Source: Gammaproteobacteria bacterium UBA6173
GTDB taxonomy: Bacteria; Pseudomonadota; Gammaproteobacteria; Pseudomonadales; Pseudohongiellaceae
Assembly: GCA_002422225.1 (NCBI GenBank)
Contig: DITX01000136.1
Coordinates: 1 to 13,852 of the forward strand
Direction: 5' to 3'
DNA: 13,852 nucleotides
Numbering within the stretch: position 1 is the stretch's first letter; every line of letters starts with the position of its first letter. Made by a program: the position numbers and the translations under genes. Shown here in pieces: positions 7,061 through 13,852 of this stretch. The notes beneath the pieces were generated by a model. The model was not told where the DNA came from. It saw only the letters and a program-made list of their open reading frames with translations, and did no database searches.

Positions 7061-7600
7061 ATGAGCATGTTTGAACACGCGCGTGCGCGTCAGAACCCAC
7101 CTCTCAAGCCTCATCCGTTCATCATTCGCCAACCCACGCCGGATGACGGTATTGCCGTTCACAATCTGATTCATAAAAGTGCATTTCTGGATAACAACTC
7201 TTTGTACTGTTATCTGCTGTTGTGTACCCATTTCAGCACCACCAGTGCCGTGGCCATGCTGGGCGACAAGGTGGCCGGTGTGGTGACCACCTATATTCCG
7301 CCGCAGCAACCAGACACCTTGTTTGTCTGGCAAGTGGCCGTGGACGCAGCTGCGCAGGGGCGAGGTTTGGCCAACAGCCTGCTCAATGATGTTTTGACGC
7401 GCGACAATACGCGACATCTCTCCTTTGTCGAAACGACCGTCACCGGCAACAACACGGCCTCGCGCGCCATGTTTATGTCACTGGCTCGCCGTTTTAATAC
7501 CAGCGTCAGCGAATCAGTGATGTTTGACCGTGAGCAGCATTTTTTGAGTCTGCATGACTCCGAACACAAGCTGCGTATCGGGCCACTCGAGCGTCCATAA
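7061..7600 (+). CDS. ectA: L-2,4-diaminobutyrate N-gamma-acetyltransferase, ectoine pathway
   Basis: Second enzyme of ectoine synthesis: acetylates L-2,4-diaminobutyrate with acetyl-CoA in the cytoplasm. The 179-aa protein is a single GNAT domain. FIIRQPTPDDG (20-30) opens the fold; HKSAFLDNNSLYCYLLLCTHF carries the EctA hallmark DNNSxYCYLLL; VWQVAVDAAAQGRGLANSLL (89-108) is the acetyl-CoA-binding motif A with QGRGLA; and FVETTVTGNNTASRAMF is the conserved later motif. Length is usual for EctA. AGGAAGGG at 7039-7046 lies 14 bases before the ATG, a long spacing; no better start is seen. It is first in an ectABC operon, with 74 bp to ectB. No EctR regulator gene lies upstream; the nearest upstream element is the terminator at 6840-6877. 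Confidence 0.96.
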   Translation: MSMFEHARARQNPPLKPHPFIIRQPTPDDGIAVHNLIHKSAFLDNNSLYCYLLLCTHFSTTSAVAMLGDKVAGVVTTYIPPQQPDTLFVWQVAVDAAAQGRGLANSLLNDVLTRDNTRHLSFVETTVTGNNTASRAMFMSLARRFNTSVSESVMFDREQHFLSLHDSEHKLRIGPLERP

Positions 7601-7615
7601 CACACCTAGACTTGA

Positions 7616-7629
7616 TCAGACTTGTCTGA
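7616..7629. repeat. Perfect 14-bp inverted repeat between ectA and ectB
   Basis: TCAGAC-TT-GTCTGA lies 16 bp after the ectA stop. The heptamer AGACTTG also occurs twice at a 10-bp period (7608-7614 and 7618-7624), overlapping the palindrome. With a 2-nt loop it would be a poor RNA hairpin, so a protein site is equally likely. Function is unknown. Confidence 0.5.
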
Positions 7630-7674
7630 ACAGCCAGATTTAAAACATCCATTACAAAAACAGGGAACACACTC

Positions 7675-8949
7675 ATGAGCAATATTTTTAAGCATATTGA
7701 ATCCGCTGTACAAAGTTACGCACGCGCATTTCCAGTCACATTTAAACGCGCTCAAGGTAGTTATCTGTACGATGAAAAAGAAAATGCCTACCTGGATTTT
7801 CTGGCCGGCGCCGGCACCTTGAATTATGGCCATAATCACCCGGCGCTCAAGTCTGCTCTGATTGAATACATTGAAAAAGACGGCATTACCCACGGACTGG
7901 ATTTGCATACCACCGCCAAAAAAGCATTTCTGGAGAACCTGAATGAGCTGATTTTTAAGCCACGTAATTTGCATTATGTGGTGCAGTTTACCGGCCCTAC
8001 CGGAACCAATGCGGTGGAAGCCGCCATGAAAATTGCGCGTAATGTCACAGGCCGCCACAACATCGTGGCGTTTACCAATGGCTTTCATGGTGTAACCATG
8101 GGGTCAATGGCGGCGACCGGCAACTCGCATCACCGTGATGCGGCCGGCATTCCCCTGATAGGTGTCAGCCACCTGCCCTACGCCGGTTATATGGGCGACA
8201 AGCTCGACACGGTGACGTTGCTGAGGCAATTGATTGAAGATTCTTCCAGTGGTCTGGATAGACCGGCCGCCGTGATGTTGGAGACTATTCAAGGTGAAGG
8301 TGGACTGAATGCCGCCAGCAATGAATGGCTGCGTGCGGTGGAAAAAATTTGCCGTGAACATGACATCCTGCTGATTGTGGATGATATTCAGGCTGGCTGC
8401 GGCCGCTCGGGTCGCTTTTTCAGTTTTGAAGAGTCTGGCATCAAACCGGATCTGGTGACGTTGTCCAAGTCCCTCAGCGGATATGGTCTGCCCTTTGCCG
8501 TGACGCTGATCAAACCGGAATATGACACTTGGAAACCGGGCGAGCATAACGGCACGTTTCGCGGTAACAATCACGCCTTTGTCACCGCCGCCAAAGCGCT
8601 GGAGCATTTCTGGTCAGACACGGCATTCCAGACGGAGGTGCAGGCAAAAATTGCACATCTGACCCAGCGCCTGCAAGGTATTGCCAAGGGTCTTGACAAA
8701 AAATTGATTAAGCCCAAGGGCCGCGGATTTATGCAGGGGCTGGAGTGTCGCGATGGCGAACTGGCCGGCGCTATCTGCCGCTATGCGTTTGATCATGGCC
8801 TGATCATTGAAACCAGTGGCGCTGATAGTCAGGTCGTGAAATGCCTGTGTCCATTGACCATCAGCATGGACGATTTGAACAAGGGGCTGGATATTTTGCA
8901 GAAGGCAGTAACGCACACCTTAAAAACATCGCTGCGCGCAGCGTCTTGA
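7675..8949 (+). CDS. ectB: Diaminobutyrate--2-oxoglutarate transaminase, ectoine pathway
   Basis: First committed step of ectoine synthesis: PLP-dependent transfer of the glutamate amino group to L-aspartate-4-semialdehyde, giving L-2,4-diaminobutyrate. At 424 aa it is full length for a class III aminotransferase. Visible motifs are YLDFLAGAGTLNYGHNHP near the N-terminus, FTGPTGTNAVEAAMKIAR (cofactor phosphate region), FHGVTMGSMAATGN, IVDDIQAGCGRSG with the PLP-ring Asp at D236, and TLSKSLSG with the Schiff-base Lys at K265. The ATG follows AGGGAA about nine bases upstream. It is followed after 21 bp by ectC. The short, EctB-specific features and the operon rule out the related GabT or ArgD enzymes. 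Confidence 0.97.
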   Translation: MSNIFKHIESAVQSYARAFPVTFKRAQGSYLYDEKENAYLDFLAGAGTLNYGHNHPALKSALIEYIEKDGITHGLDLHTTAKKAFLENLNELIFKPRNLHYVVQFTGPTGTNAVEAAMKIARNVTGRHNIVAFTNGFHGVTMGSMAATGNSHHRDAAGIPLIGVSHLPYAGYMGDKLDTVTLLRQLIEDSSSGLDRPAAVMLETIQGEGGLNAASNEWLRAVEKICREHDILLIVDDIQAGCGRSGRFFSFEESGIKPDLVTLSKSLSGYGLPFAVTLIKPEYDTWKPGEHNGTFRGNNHAFVTAAKALEHFWSDTAFQTEVQAKIAHLTQRLQGIAKGLDKKLIKPKGRGFMQGLECRDGELAGAICRYAFDHGLIIETSGADSQVVKCLCPLTISMDDLNKGLDILQKAVTHTLKTSLRAAS

Positions 8950-8970
8950 TACGGCTAAAGGAGATCGATC

Positions 8971-9366
8971 ATGATTATCAGAACACTCAGTGACTGCGAA
9001 CACAGTGATCGCTTGGTCAAGTCAGACACCTGGCAAAGTGTGCGCATGCTGCTGGCCAATGACAAAATGGGGTTTTCGTTTCATATCACCACCATTTTTG
9101 CCAACACTGAAACGCATATGCACTATAAACACCACCTGGAGTCGGTGTATTGCATCAGCGGCAAAGGCGCTATTCGCGATCTGGCGACTGGCGAGCAACA
9201 TCCAATCAATCCCGGCACATTGTATGTGCTCAATGAGCATGACAAACATGTGTTGTTTGCGAATGATCAGGATCTGATACTGGCGTGTGTATTCAACCCT
9301 CCGGTCACCGGCAAAGAAGTGCACGACAAAGATGGCGCGTACGCGTTGGTATTTGCGAGCGCTTGA
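8971..9366 (+). CDS. ectC: L-ectoine synthase
   Basis: Final step: cyclises N-gamma-acetyl-L-2,4-diaminobutyrate to ectoine with loss of water. The 131-aa cupin has the iron-binding positions known from the EctC family, E57 (in HHLESVY), Y85 (in GTLYVLNEHDKH) and H93. The N-terminal MIIRTLSDCE and the SFHITTIFANTETHMHYKHH stretch are also typical. AAGGAG (8958-8963) lies seven bases before the ATG. It is the last gene of the operon: ectD (5-hydroxyectoine) and ask_ect (aspartokinase) are absent, and the next gene is convergent. The product is therefore probably ectoine rather than hydroxyectoine, unless ectD lies elsewhere. Confidence 0.97.
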   Translation: MIIRTLSDCEHSDRLVKSDTWQSVRMLLANDKMGFSFHITTIFANTETHMHYKHHLESVYCISGKGAIRDLATGEQHPINPGTLYVLNEHDKHVLFANDQDLILACVFNPPVTGKEVHDKDGAYALVFASA

Positions 9367-9368
9367 GC

Positions 9369-9398
9369 GACCGCAGACGTGCCGCTTAAAACGCGGTC
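9369..9398. terminator. Weak hairpin in the convergent gap after ectC
   Basis: GACCGC (9369-9374) pairs with GCGGTC (9393-9398) across an 18-nt loop, immediately after the ectC stop at 9366. The right arm overlaps the last codons of the convergent membrane-protein gene. No T run follows on either strand, so termination is uncertain; it is listed only as the best candidate in a gap of 19 bp. Confidence 0.2.
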
Positions 9399-9961
9399 AG
9401 GCCACGCACCGGCACATAAAACGCCACCAGCAGCAGATAACTGACGTTAAACAACATCAGCCCAAAGTGAACCCAGCGACTGCGGGTAAACAACAGCCAG
9501 ATGACCGACAGCGAGACCAGCACCGTCCCCACTATGCGCTGGGGCCAGGTTTCGGCAAAATCCGGTAACAACGGATCAGACGCACGTGCTAACAACAGAA
9601 AAATGATCACCATCACCAGAAACCAGTTTTTCTGCTGGTAAAAATGGTTTTCGAGATTGGTGGTACGGTAATGTCGGATTTCAGGCATCAGCGCAAACGT
9701 CAGCAATACCATCATGATCGGGGCAGCCAGAAATAACAGCATGGGTGCTACACGCGTAAAGTCGTAGGCCTGATATTCCCAGAACCCCAGATAATGGTAG
9801 GTCATGATGATCAGCAGCCAGAGCGACCAACCTGCCAGCAGCCAGGGCTGCTGCACGCGATATCGGTTGCGGATGATACGACCCCAGCTCATCAACAGTT
9901 CGGCCATAGCAAAAGCGATCACCACCGACACAAACATCATGATGAACTCAAATTTTGACAC
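9386..9961 (-). CDS. Six-helix integral membrane protein, unknown function
   Basis: A 191-aa inner-membrane protein I cannot assign. Six hydrophobic segments are visible at about residues 5-25, 39-61, 71-92, 111-131, 143-161 and 163-186, with short loops and no extra domain. The opening MSKFEFIMMFVSVVIAFAMA resembles an uncharacterised group of small bacterial membrane proteins that begin in this way, but no function is known to me. The start is GTG with GAGGAG eight bases upstream, inside the end of the preceding gene. It is last in a four-gene operon and follows the degenerate receiver gene by only 5 bp, so the two are probably translationally coupled and may act together. Confidence 0.8.
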   Translation of the reverse strand: MSKFEFIMMFVSVVIAFAMAELLMSWGRIIRNRYRVQQPWLLAGWSLWLLIIMTYHYLGFWEYQAYDFTRVAPMLLFLAAPIMMVLLTFALMPEIRHYRTTNLENHFYQQKNWFLVMVIIFLLLARASDPLLPDFAETWPQRIVGTVLVSLSVIWLLFTRSRWVHFGLMLFNVSYLLLVAFYVPVRGLTAF

Positions 9962-9966
9962 GAGGT

Positions 9967-10461
9967 CTACTCCTCATCGCTCTCGTTGGCGAATTGTTCT
10001 CGTGCAAATTGCAGTTTGGCGCGCTGGTTCAATTCGGGCGCATTGTCCTTTTCGATCAGCTCAAGCATCAGTGTCAGCAAACTTTGTTTGAAGGTATCTG
10101 GATGCAGATACGCAACAGCGCCGGCGTCGAGCGCGCGCTGTTTCAGGTCGGGCCGATGATCTTCAGTAATCAGGATGACCGGGGTGGCGTTGCGCAAAGG
10201 GCTCTTGTTTTCCATATCGCGCAGACGATACAGGAACTGATCACGTGGTTTTTTGTGGTTGTTCCAGCCGGTGATCACACAACTGAGTTTGTTGGTCAGC
10301 AGTCCAAACAGACGGTCATACTGCTGCACCACTTCCACGGCGTTGCCTTCGTTATAGGTGTTGATGCTTGTCAGTAAACCACTGCTACCCAGTTCATGCG
10401 CTACATCGTCAACCAGTTTGTTGTTGATGTCGTAAATCAGTACTACCGGCTTTGCTTGCAT
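9967..10461 (-). CDS. Degenerate response-regulator receiver protein without phosphoacceptor Asp
   Basis: A stand-alone 164-aa protein with the alternating layout of a CheY-like receiver: strand KPVVLIYDINN (4-14), strand LSCVITGW (59-66), TPVILITE (93-100), and ALDAGAVAYLHPDTF (110-124), matching the usual ALxAGADDYLxKPF. Key residues are altered. The acidic pair keeps only D11, the phosphoacceptor Asp expected near 64-65 is Thr-Gly, and the conserved Lys before Pro is H120. The Thr/Ser switch may be T99. The C-terminal 25 residues are charged and probably helical. Such pseudo-receivers usually act by phosphorylation-independent binding. No histidine kinase is nearby. The ribosome site is weak. 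The gene lies 15 bp after the nitroreductase gene and 5 bp before the membrane-protein gene. Confidence 0.75.
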   Translation of the reverse strand: MQAKPVVLIYDINNKLVDDVAHELGSSGLLTSINTYNEGNAVEVVQQYDRLFGLLTNKLSCVITGWNNHKKPRDQFLYRLRDMENKSPLRNATPVILITEDHRPDLKQRALDAGAVAYLHPDTFKQSLLTLMLELIEKDNAPELNQRAKLQFAREQFANESDEE

Positions 10462-10476
10462 ACTTTTTATTATCTC

Positions 10477-11199
10477 TTACGACTTGAATATCACACTGGC
10501 CGAGACCGGGTCGCGGGTTGTCCGTGTTTTATTGGCCGGCACGCGGGTATCTTCATAACCAAATGCCAACCCAAACAGAATGCGATTGTCTTCGCTCAAT
10601 CCAAACGCTTCTCGCACCAGATCAGGGTAGTTGCGCATGGTACCCATGGGGCAGCTGTGCAGTCCATGGGCCACCAGTAACAACATCAAATTCTGCGCGT
10701 ACATGCCCACATCGATGGCCACCGTGGTGCCAAAGGCCTTGTCCATGCCCAGAAACGCCATATACGGCGCATCAAAAAACTCAAAGTTGCGCATGATGGC
10801 GTGCTGACGCCCCGGTTTGTCGTTACGCTCAATACCCATCTTGTTATACAAAGCAACTGCGCATTCGACCTGTCGGGTGCGGTATTCGCCCACAAAATCA
10901 CCACGATACTCGTAGTCGGGATTTGGTGTGACACCGTCGCGGATACGACGCTGCATCTCTGTACTGAGTTTATCGCGCAGCGCACCACTGGCGACATAGA
11001 CCTTCCATGGCTGCACGTTGCAGTTGGAAGGCGCCAGTTGCGCCAGCTCAAAAATATTCTGCAACACCGCTTCCGGCGCCAGATCAGGCAAATACCCACG
11101 CACTGATCGACGCTGGAGAATGGCTTGTTCCAAACTCATGTGCGAGGCTGCCTGAACAATGCTGTGGGCATCGATTGGTTTTTTGACCGCTGAACTCAT
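10477..11199 (-). CDS. Nitroreductase-family FMN-dependent oxidoreductase
   Basis: A 240-aa cytoplasmic flavoprotein of the nitroreductase fold, normally a homodimer binding FMN and using NAD(P)H. The FMN-phosphate motif RRSVRGY is at 30-36, followed by LAPSNCNVQPWKVYV (55-69), a family signature. The middle has VAIDVGMYAQNLMLLLVAHG, then the glycine/proline-rich CPMGTMRNYP, and FGLAFGYED near the end. The physiological substrate is not predictable; relatives reduce nitroaromatics, quinones or flavin, or act in biosynthesis. The ATG overlaps the SDR stop as ATGA (11196-11199), so the two are translationally coupled; GGAGG lies 12 bases upstream. Coupling to an SDR-fold protein hints at a shared small-molecule pathway, which is inference. 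Confidence 0.9.
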   Translation of the reverse strand: MSSAVKKPIDAHSIVQAASHMSLEQAILQRRSVRGYLPDLAPEAVLQNIFELAQLAPSNCNVQPWKVYVASGALRDKLSTEMQRRIRDGVTPNPDYEYRGDFVGEYRTRQVECAVALYNKMGIERNDKPGRQHAIMRNFEFFDAPYMAFLGMDKAFGTTVAIDVGMYAQNLMLLLVAHGLHSCPMGTMRNYPDLVREAFGLSEDNRILFGLAFGYEDTRVPANKTRTTRDPVSASVIFKS

Positions 11200-11936
11200 G
11201 ACAGTAACTGGCCTCCGTCGACATCGACGGTGGTACCGGTTGCATAGGCATTTTGCATCAGGTAAATCAGCGCACTGGCCACTTCTTCGGGACGACCGAT
11301 GCGGCGCACCAGCTGACCTTGTGTCATGGCGGCAACCCGATCGGGTTTTTCAGCGCCCATCCAGTCAAACAAGGCGGTATCAATAATGCCGGGCGCCACC
11401 ACGTTGACACGAATCGGGCTGAGTTCAACCGCCAGACTGCGCACCATGTTCTCGACAGCACCACCCACTGCGCTCAACGCAGACATATTAGGTTTAAACC
11501 GACGCGCGGGTGCGCCACTGACAAATGTAATCGAACCGTCCTTAGCCACAAACGGCGCGCCTGTGCGTGCCACTTTGGCGTAACCCCAGAGTTTACTAAA
11601 CGCAGCTTCAAACTGTGCCTGAGTCTGTTCAATAAACGGCTTGAGTGTGCGCGTACCGCCGGTCGCCGCTGATACCAGATGATCGATCTGTCCAATAGAT
11701 GAAAACAGCGCCGTCATACCGGGCTCATCATGGGTGTCCAACTGCACCAGTTTGACCTGCACCCCTGCCGCAGCAATGGCAGCGGCCGCTTTATCCATGT
11801 GCTCAGCGGAACGGCCTGCGGCCCAGACGGTAGCACCCAGTTGTGCCGCAGCGATTGCCGTGGCTAGGCCTATGCCTGATGTGCCGCCAATCACTACCAC
11901 GTTTTTGTCGGACAATGCGGAATGGTTTACCTGCAT
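11196..11936 (-). CDS. SDR-fold protein lacking the YxxxK catalytic pair
   Basis: A 246-aa Rossmann protein of the short-chain dehydrogenase/reductase superfamily. The nucleotide-binding motif GGTSGIG (17-23) and AAGRS (39-43) after strand 2 suggest NADP(H). ATGG and FVSG (S140) sit at the usual places, followed by VNVVAPGIIDT and the C-terminal VDVDGGQLL. At the active site the residues aligned with Tyr and Lys of YxxxK are L154 and G158 (in MSALSAVGGAVENM). Divergent SDR subgroups missing these residues, such as the Lin1944-like group, are known but have no assigned function. An ATG at 11990 is possible, but the ATG at 11936 has GGGAG eight bases upstream and starts at the fold. First gene of the operon; overlaps the nitroreductase by 4 nt. 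Confidence 0.88.
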   Translation of the reverse strand: MQVNHSALSDKNVVVIGGTSGIGLATAIAAAQLGATVWAAGRSAEHMDKAAAAIAAAGVQVKLVQLDTHDEPGMTALFSSIGQIDHLVSAATGGTRTLKPFIEQTQAQFEAAFSKLWGYAKVARTGAPFVAKDGSITFVSGAPARRFKPNMSALSAVGGAVENMVRSLAVELSPIRVNVVAPGIIDTALFDWMGAEKPDRVAAMTQGQLVRRIGRPEEVASALIYLMQNAYATGTTVDVDGGQLLS

Positions 11937-11968
11937 GTTTTTAGCTCCCTGTGTTGTTGATGGCCGCG

Positions 11969-11977
11969 ATATTAGCA
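11969..11977 (-). promoter_or_regulatory. Possible extended -10 promoter of the SDR operon
   Basis: On the minus strand TGC-TAATAT forms an extended -10 element 33 bp before the ATG at 11936; there is no clear -35. Transcription from here would begin near 11962, inside the longer reading frame that starts at 11990, which supports the shorter SDR start. Confidence 0.3.
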
Positions 11978-12091
11978 CAATTCCTGACATGCCTAGACCG
12001 CAAAGACAAGTGCCTGTCGAGGGCCAAAGTGTAGTAACGTGAACTCGCGCACAATCAACACAATTCGGACAGGCGCTCGCTGCTTTCTCAG

Positions 12092-12119
12092 TTGATTACT
12101 TAACGGGATGACGCATAAT
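12092..12119 (+). promoter_or_regulatory. Possible promoter of the DUF4156 lipoprotein gene
   Basis: TTGATT (12092-12097) and CATAAT (12114-12119) lie 16 bp apart in the divergent gap, about 75 bp before the lipoprotein ATG. They match the -35 and -10 consensus at four and five of six positions. It was found by eye. Confidence 0.38.
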
Positions 12120-12193
12120 ACCGCCCAAGTCTGAATTGGCTCATTTTTAACCTTAATCCGGTCAAACTGACCCATCAAAACAGAGAAACTACC

Positions 12194-12553
12194 ATGTTGA
12201 AATTGCACATTGCGAATATCCCGACACACTCACTGCGCAGACTCTTTAACCTTGCGTTGCTGGCCGGCACGTTGGCGTTTAGCGCCTGCAGCAGCAACTG
12301 GGTACAAATTACGCCAGAGGGCCAGACAGTCCGTGTTGCGACAACTCAGGACATTGCTGCTTGCACGCGTGTGGGGACTGCTAATGTGAATGCACTCGAT
12401 AATATTGGTTTTGTGCAGCGTGGTGCCGCGCGCCTGCAGGAAGAACTGATCAGCCTTGCTCGTAATGAAGGCGGTCGCTTGGGGGGAAACCGTGTAGTAC
12501 CAGAATCAACCATCGATGATGGTCGGCAGACGTTTGGTGTTTTCCGCTGCTGA
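12194..12553 (+). CDS. Small DUF4156-family lipoprotein
   Basis: A 119-aa envelope lipoprotein of unknown role. The signal sequence has positive residues (R15, R16), a hydrophobic stretch LALLAGTLAF and lipobox FSAC, so the lipid would be attached to C32. Serines follow the cysteine, with no Asp at +2, which favours outer-membrane sorting. The mature part has the DUF4156 pattern: WVQITPEGQTVRV, DIAACTR, LISLARNEGGRLGGNRVVPE and a terminal FGVFRC, with two cysteines (C57 and the last residue) that may form a disulfide. A weak AGAGAA ribosome site precedes the ATG. It is divergent from the SDR operon. An exporter gene follows 76 bp downstream on the same strand, but its own ribosome site and the gap leave co-transcription open. 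Confidence 0.82.
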   Translation: MLKLHIANIPTHSLRRLFNLALLAGTLAFSACSSNWVQITPEGQTVRVATTQDIAACTRVGTANVNALDNIGFVQRGAARLQEELISLARNEGGRLGGNRVVPESTIDDGRQTFGVFRC

Positions 12554-12629
12554 GTCAGCGGCAGGACCCTTGTTAAAAAAATAATAAGTCCCTGTATTCA
12601 GCGGTAACAGGACGTGCTGGAGCAAAGTT

Positions 12630-13852
12630 ATGGAAAACCGGCTTCTGGTGCTTGCCCGCTTGTTTGCGGTAGCGCCCGGGTTTGTGGTCAGGCATCGGAT
12701 TCTGATTCTGGCCATTGTTGTGTTGATCAGCATATTTCAGGCGTTTGGCGTGGCTACACGCACACGCATTGATATCAGCACCGACAGCATGATCGATCAG
12801 ACTGACCCCGCCATTGCGGCACTGAATGCGTTTCGCACCCAGTTTGGCAGTGACGATTCCCTTTTTCTGGTGTACGAAGCACGTGACGGCGATATTTTTT
12901 CGGCGCGCTCGTTGGCAGCTGCCCGTGCGCTGACTGAGAGCCTGCGCGACTGGCGCACACTGGATGCTTCCCGCTATGACGCTGATTTACAGGAACTTGA
13001 TCAGATTCGGCGCGTGCAGTCGATCACTACCTTGCGTGTGCAACGCGTTGATGGCGACACCTTACGCTCAGAGCGGCTGGTGCCCGATGTTATTCCGGAT
13101 GACCCGGCGCAGCTGGCCGCTATTCGTGCCCAGGCCTTGGCAGAAGATGACTACCGGCTGGCGTTTTACTCCGAAGACGGACGATTTGGCGCACTGCTGA
13201 TTCAAACAACCTTTGGGGCGCGACCGCTGGAAGGTTATGTGCCTGCCGTCAATGCCGATGATATTTCCCTGGGTGATGCGTTCAGCAACTTTGGTGGCGA
13301 TGGCGGTTTTGAGCTGGCGTTTGATGAGCAGGCCACGATTGATGAAGTCAGTTTTGAACTGGTGGACATGGCCGAGTACAAACAATTTTTTACGGCGGTC
13401 AGTGCCGTGCTTGAGGACTACCACAACGACTTTGCGTTTTACCCCGCTGGCAACCCTTCGCTGATGTCGTGGGTGTTTGATGTCCTGCAGGAGTTGCTGT
13501 GGCTGGCTGCAGGCGTGGTGGCGATATTCATTTTCCTGCTGCGTGCGTTATTCCGATCGTTCAGCGCGGTGTTCTGGCCCATTATTACCATCCTGCTCAG
13601 TTTGTTGTGGAGTTGGGGCATTACTGTGTGGGTCGGCGCCACCTTGTCCACCATGCTCAGCCTGACGGTCATGCTGGTATTTGCAGTGGGTATTGCCGAC
13701 TGCGTACACGTGATGAGTGCCTATTTTGTATTCCGTGAGCAAGGCCATGATCACACGGTCTCTCTGTCTAAAGCTTATGAACAAACCGGCCTCGCGATTT
13801 TGGTGACCACCATCACCACCATGGCTGGGGTGCTGGCACTGACGGGCTCAGA
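12630..13852 (+). CDS. MMPL/RND-superfamily exporter, 5' part (runs off the window)
   Basis: First 407 codons of a large inner-membrane transporter; no stop occurs before the window end. A first membrane helix (about 24-42) is followed by a periplasmic domain of roughly 240 residues, then helices at about 283-305, 312-334 and 341-360, and another begins near 388. The segment GIADCVHVMSAYF (354-366) corresponds to the RND/MMPL helix-4 region that carries polar residues for proton relay, and LAILVTTITTMAGVLALTGS fits the start of the sterol-sensing-like bundle. Members of this predicted-exporter group are proposed to move lipids or hydrophobic compounds, but the substrate is unknown. GGAG lies eight bases before the ATG at 12630. 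The family is clear; completeness cannot be judged. Confidence 0.88.
   Translation, partial: MENRLLVLARLFAVAPGFVVRHRILILAIVVLISIFQAFGVATRTRIDISTDSMIDQTDPAIAALNAFRTQFGSDDSLFLVYEARDGDIFSARSLAAARALTESLRDWRTLDASRYDADLQELDQIRRVQSITTLRVQRVDGDTLRSERLVPDVIPDDPAQLAAIRAQALAEDDYRLAFYSEDGRFGALLIQTTFGARPLEGYVPAVNADDISLGDAFSNFGGDGGFELAFDEQATIDEVSFELVDMAEYKQFFTAVSAVLEDYHNDFAFYPAGNPSLMSWVFDVLQELLWLAAGVVAIFIFLLRALFRSFSAVFWPIITILLSLLWSWGITVWVGATLSTMLSLTVMLVFAVGIADCVHVMSAYFVFREQGHDHTVSLSKAYEQTGLAILVTTITTMAGVLALTGS

Noticed and set aside
7606..8607. Long minus-strand frames opposite ectB (7606-8088 and 8104-8607)
   Set aside because: ectB is unmistakable here; the antisense frames have no recognisable domain or ribosome site.
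11937..11990. Longer start for the SDR-fold protein at 11990
   Set aside because: The ATG at 11936 has GGGAG at good spacing and begins right before the Rossmann fold; a possible -10 element lies inside the extension.

Overview
The window looks like chromosomal DNA from a marine or halotolerant gammaproteobacterium. The reasons are a complete ectABC operon for the compatible solute ectoine, a CCA-encoding tRNA-Arg(TCG) of pseudomonad-like sequence, periplasmic and outer-membrane type proteins (an M48/TPR protease, a DUF4156 lipoprotein, a PQQ/heme dehydrogenase, an MMPL/RND exporter), and strong rRNA-complementary ribosome sites. The genus cannot be fixed from this sequence; the taxonomic placement is inference.

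Region 1 (1-2531) is accessory in character. An AbiE-type toxin-antitoxin pair lies on the minus strand: a DUF6088/AbiEi-like antitoxin, then an AbiEii nucleotidyltransferase whose best start is a GTG overlapping the antitoxin stop by 8 nt. A near-perfect inverted repeat fills the spacer of the predicted promoter, which would suit autoregulation. About 780 bp without an intact gene follow (a G9 tract and a possible frameshifted small gene), and this zone ends at the 3' end of tRNA-Arg(TCG). A 26-bp exact copy of that tRNA's anticodon-arm region sits 106 bp away on the 5' side. The layout suggests a tRNA-linked accessory segment.

Region 2 (2609-6880) holds a minus-strand M48 metalloprotease with TPRs and, divergently, a secreted PQQ-dependent dehydrogenase with an N-terminal cytochrome c domain, closed by a strong intrinsic terminator. 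A 19-bp tandem repeat lies between the two genes.

Region 3 (7061-9366) is ectA-ectB-ectC. It converts L-aspartate-4-semialdehyde through diaminobutyrate and N-acetyl-diaminobutyrate to ectoine. No ectR, ask_ect or ectD flanks it.

Region 4 (9386-11936) is a tightly packed four-gene minus-strand operon: an SDR-fold protein lacking the YxxxK catalytic pair, a nitroreductase-fold flavoprotein, a degenerate receiver protein without a phosphoacceptor Asp, and a six-helix membrane protein. This is the least explained part of the window. Region 5 (12194-13852) has a small DUF4156 lipoprotein and the first 407 codons of an MMPL/RND-type exporter that runs off the window.

I see no CRISPR array, insertion sequence, integrase or rRNA. 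The most unusual items are the four-gene operon built on two fold proteins with missing catalytic residues, and the duplicated tRNA anticodon arm next to the AbiE segment.
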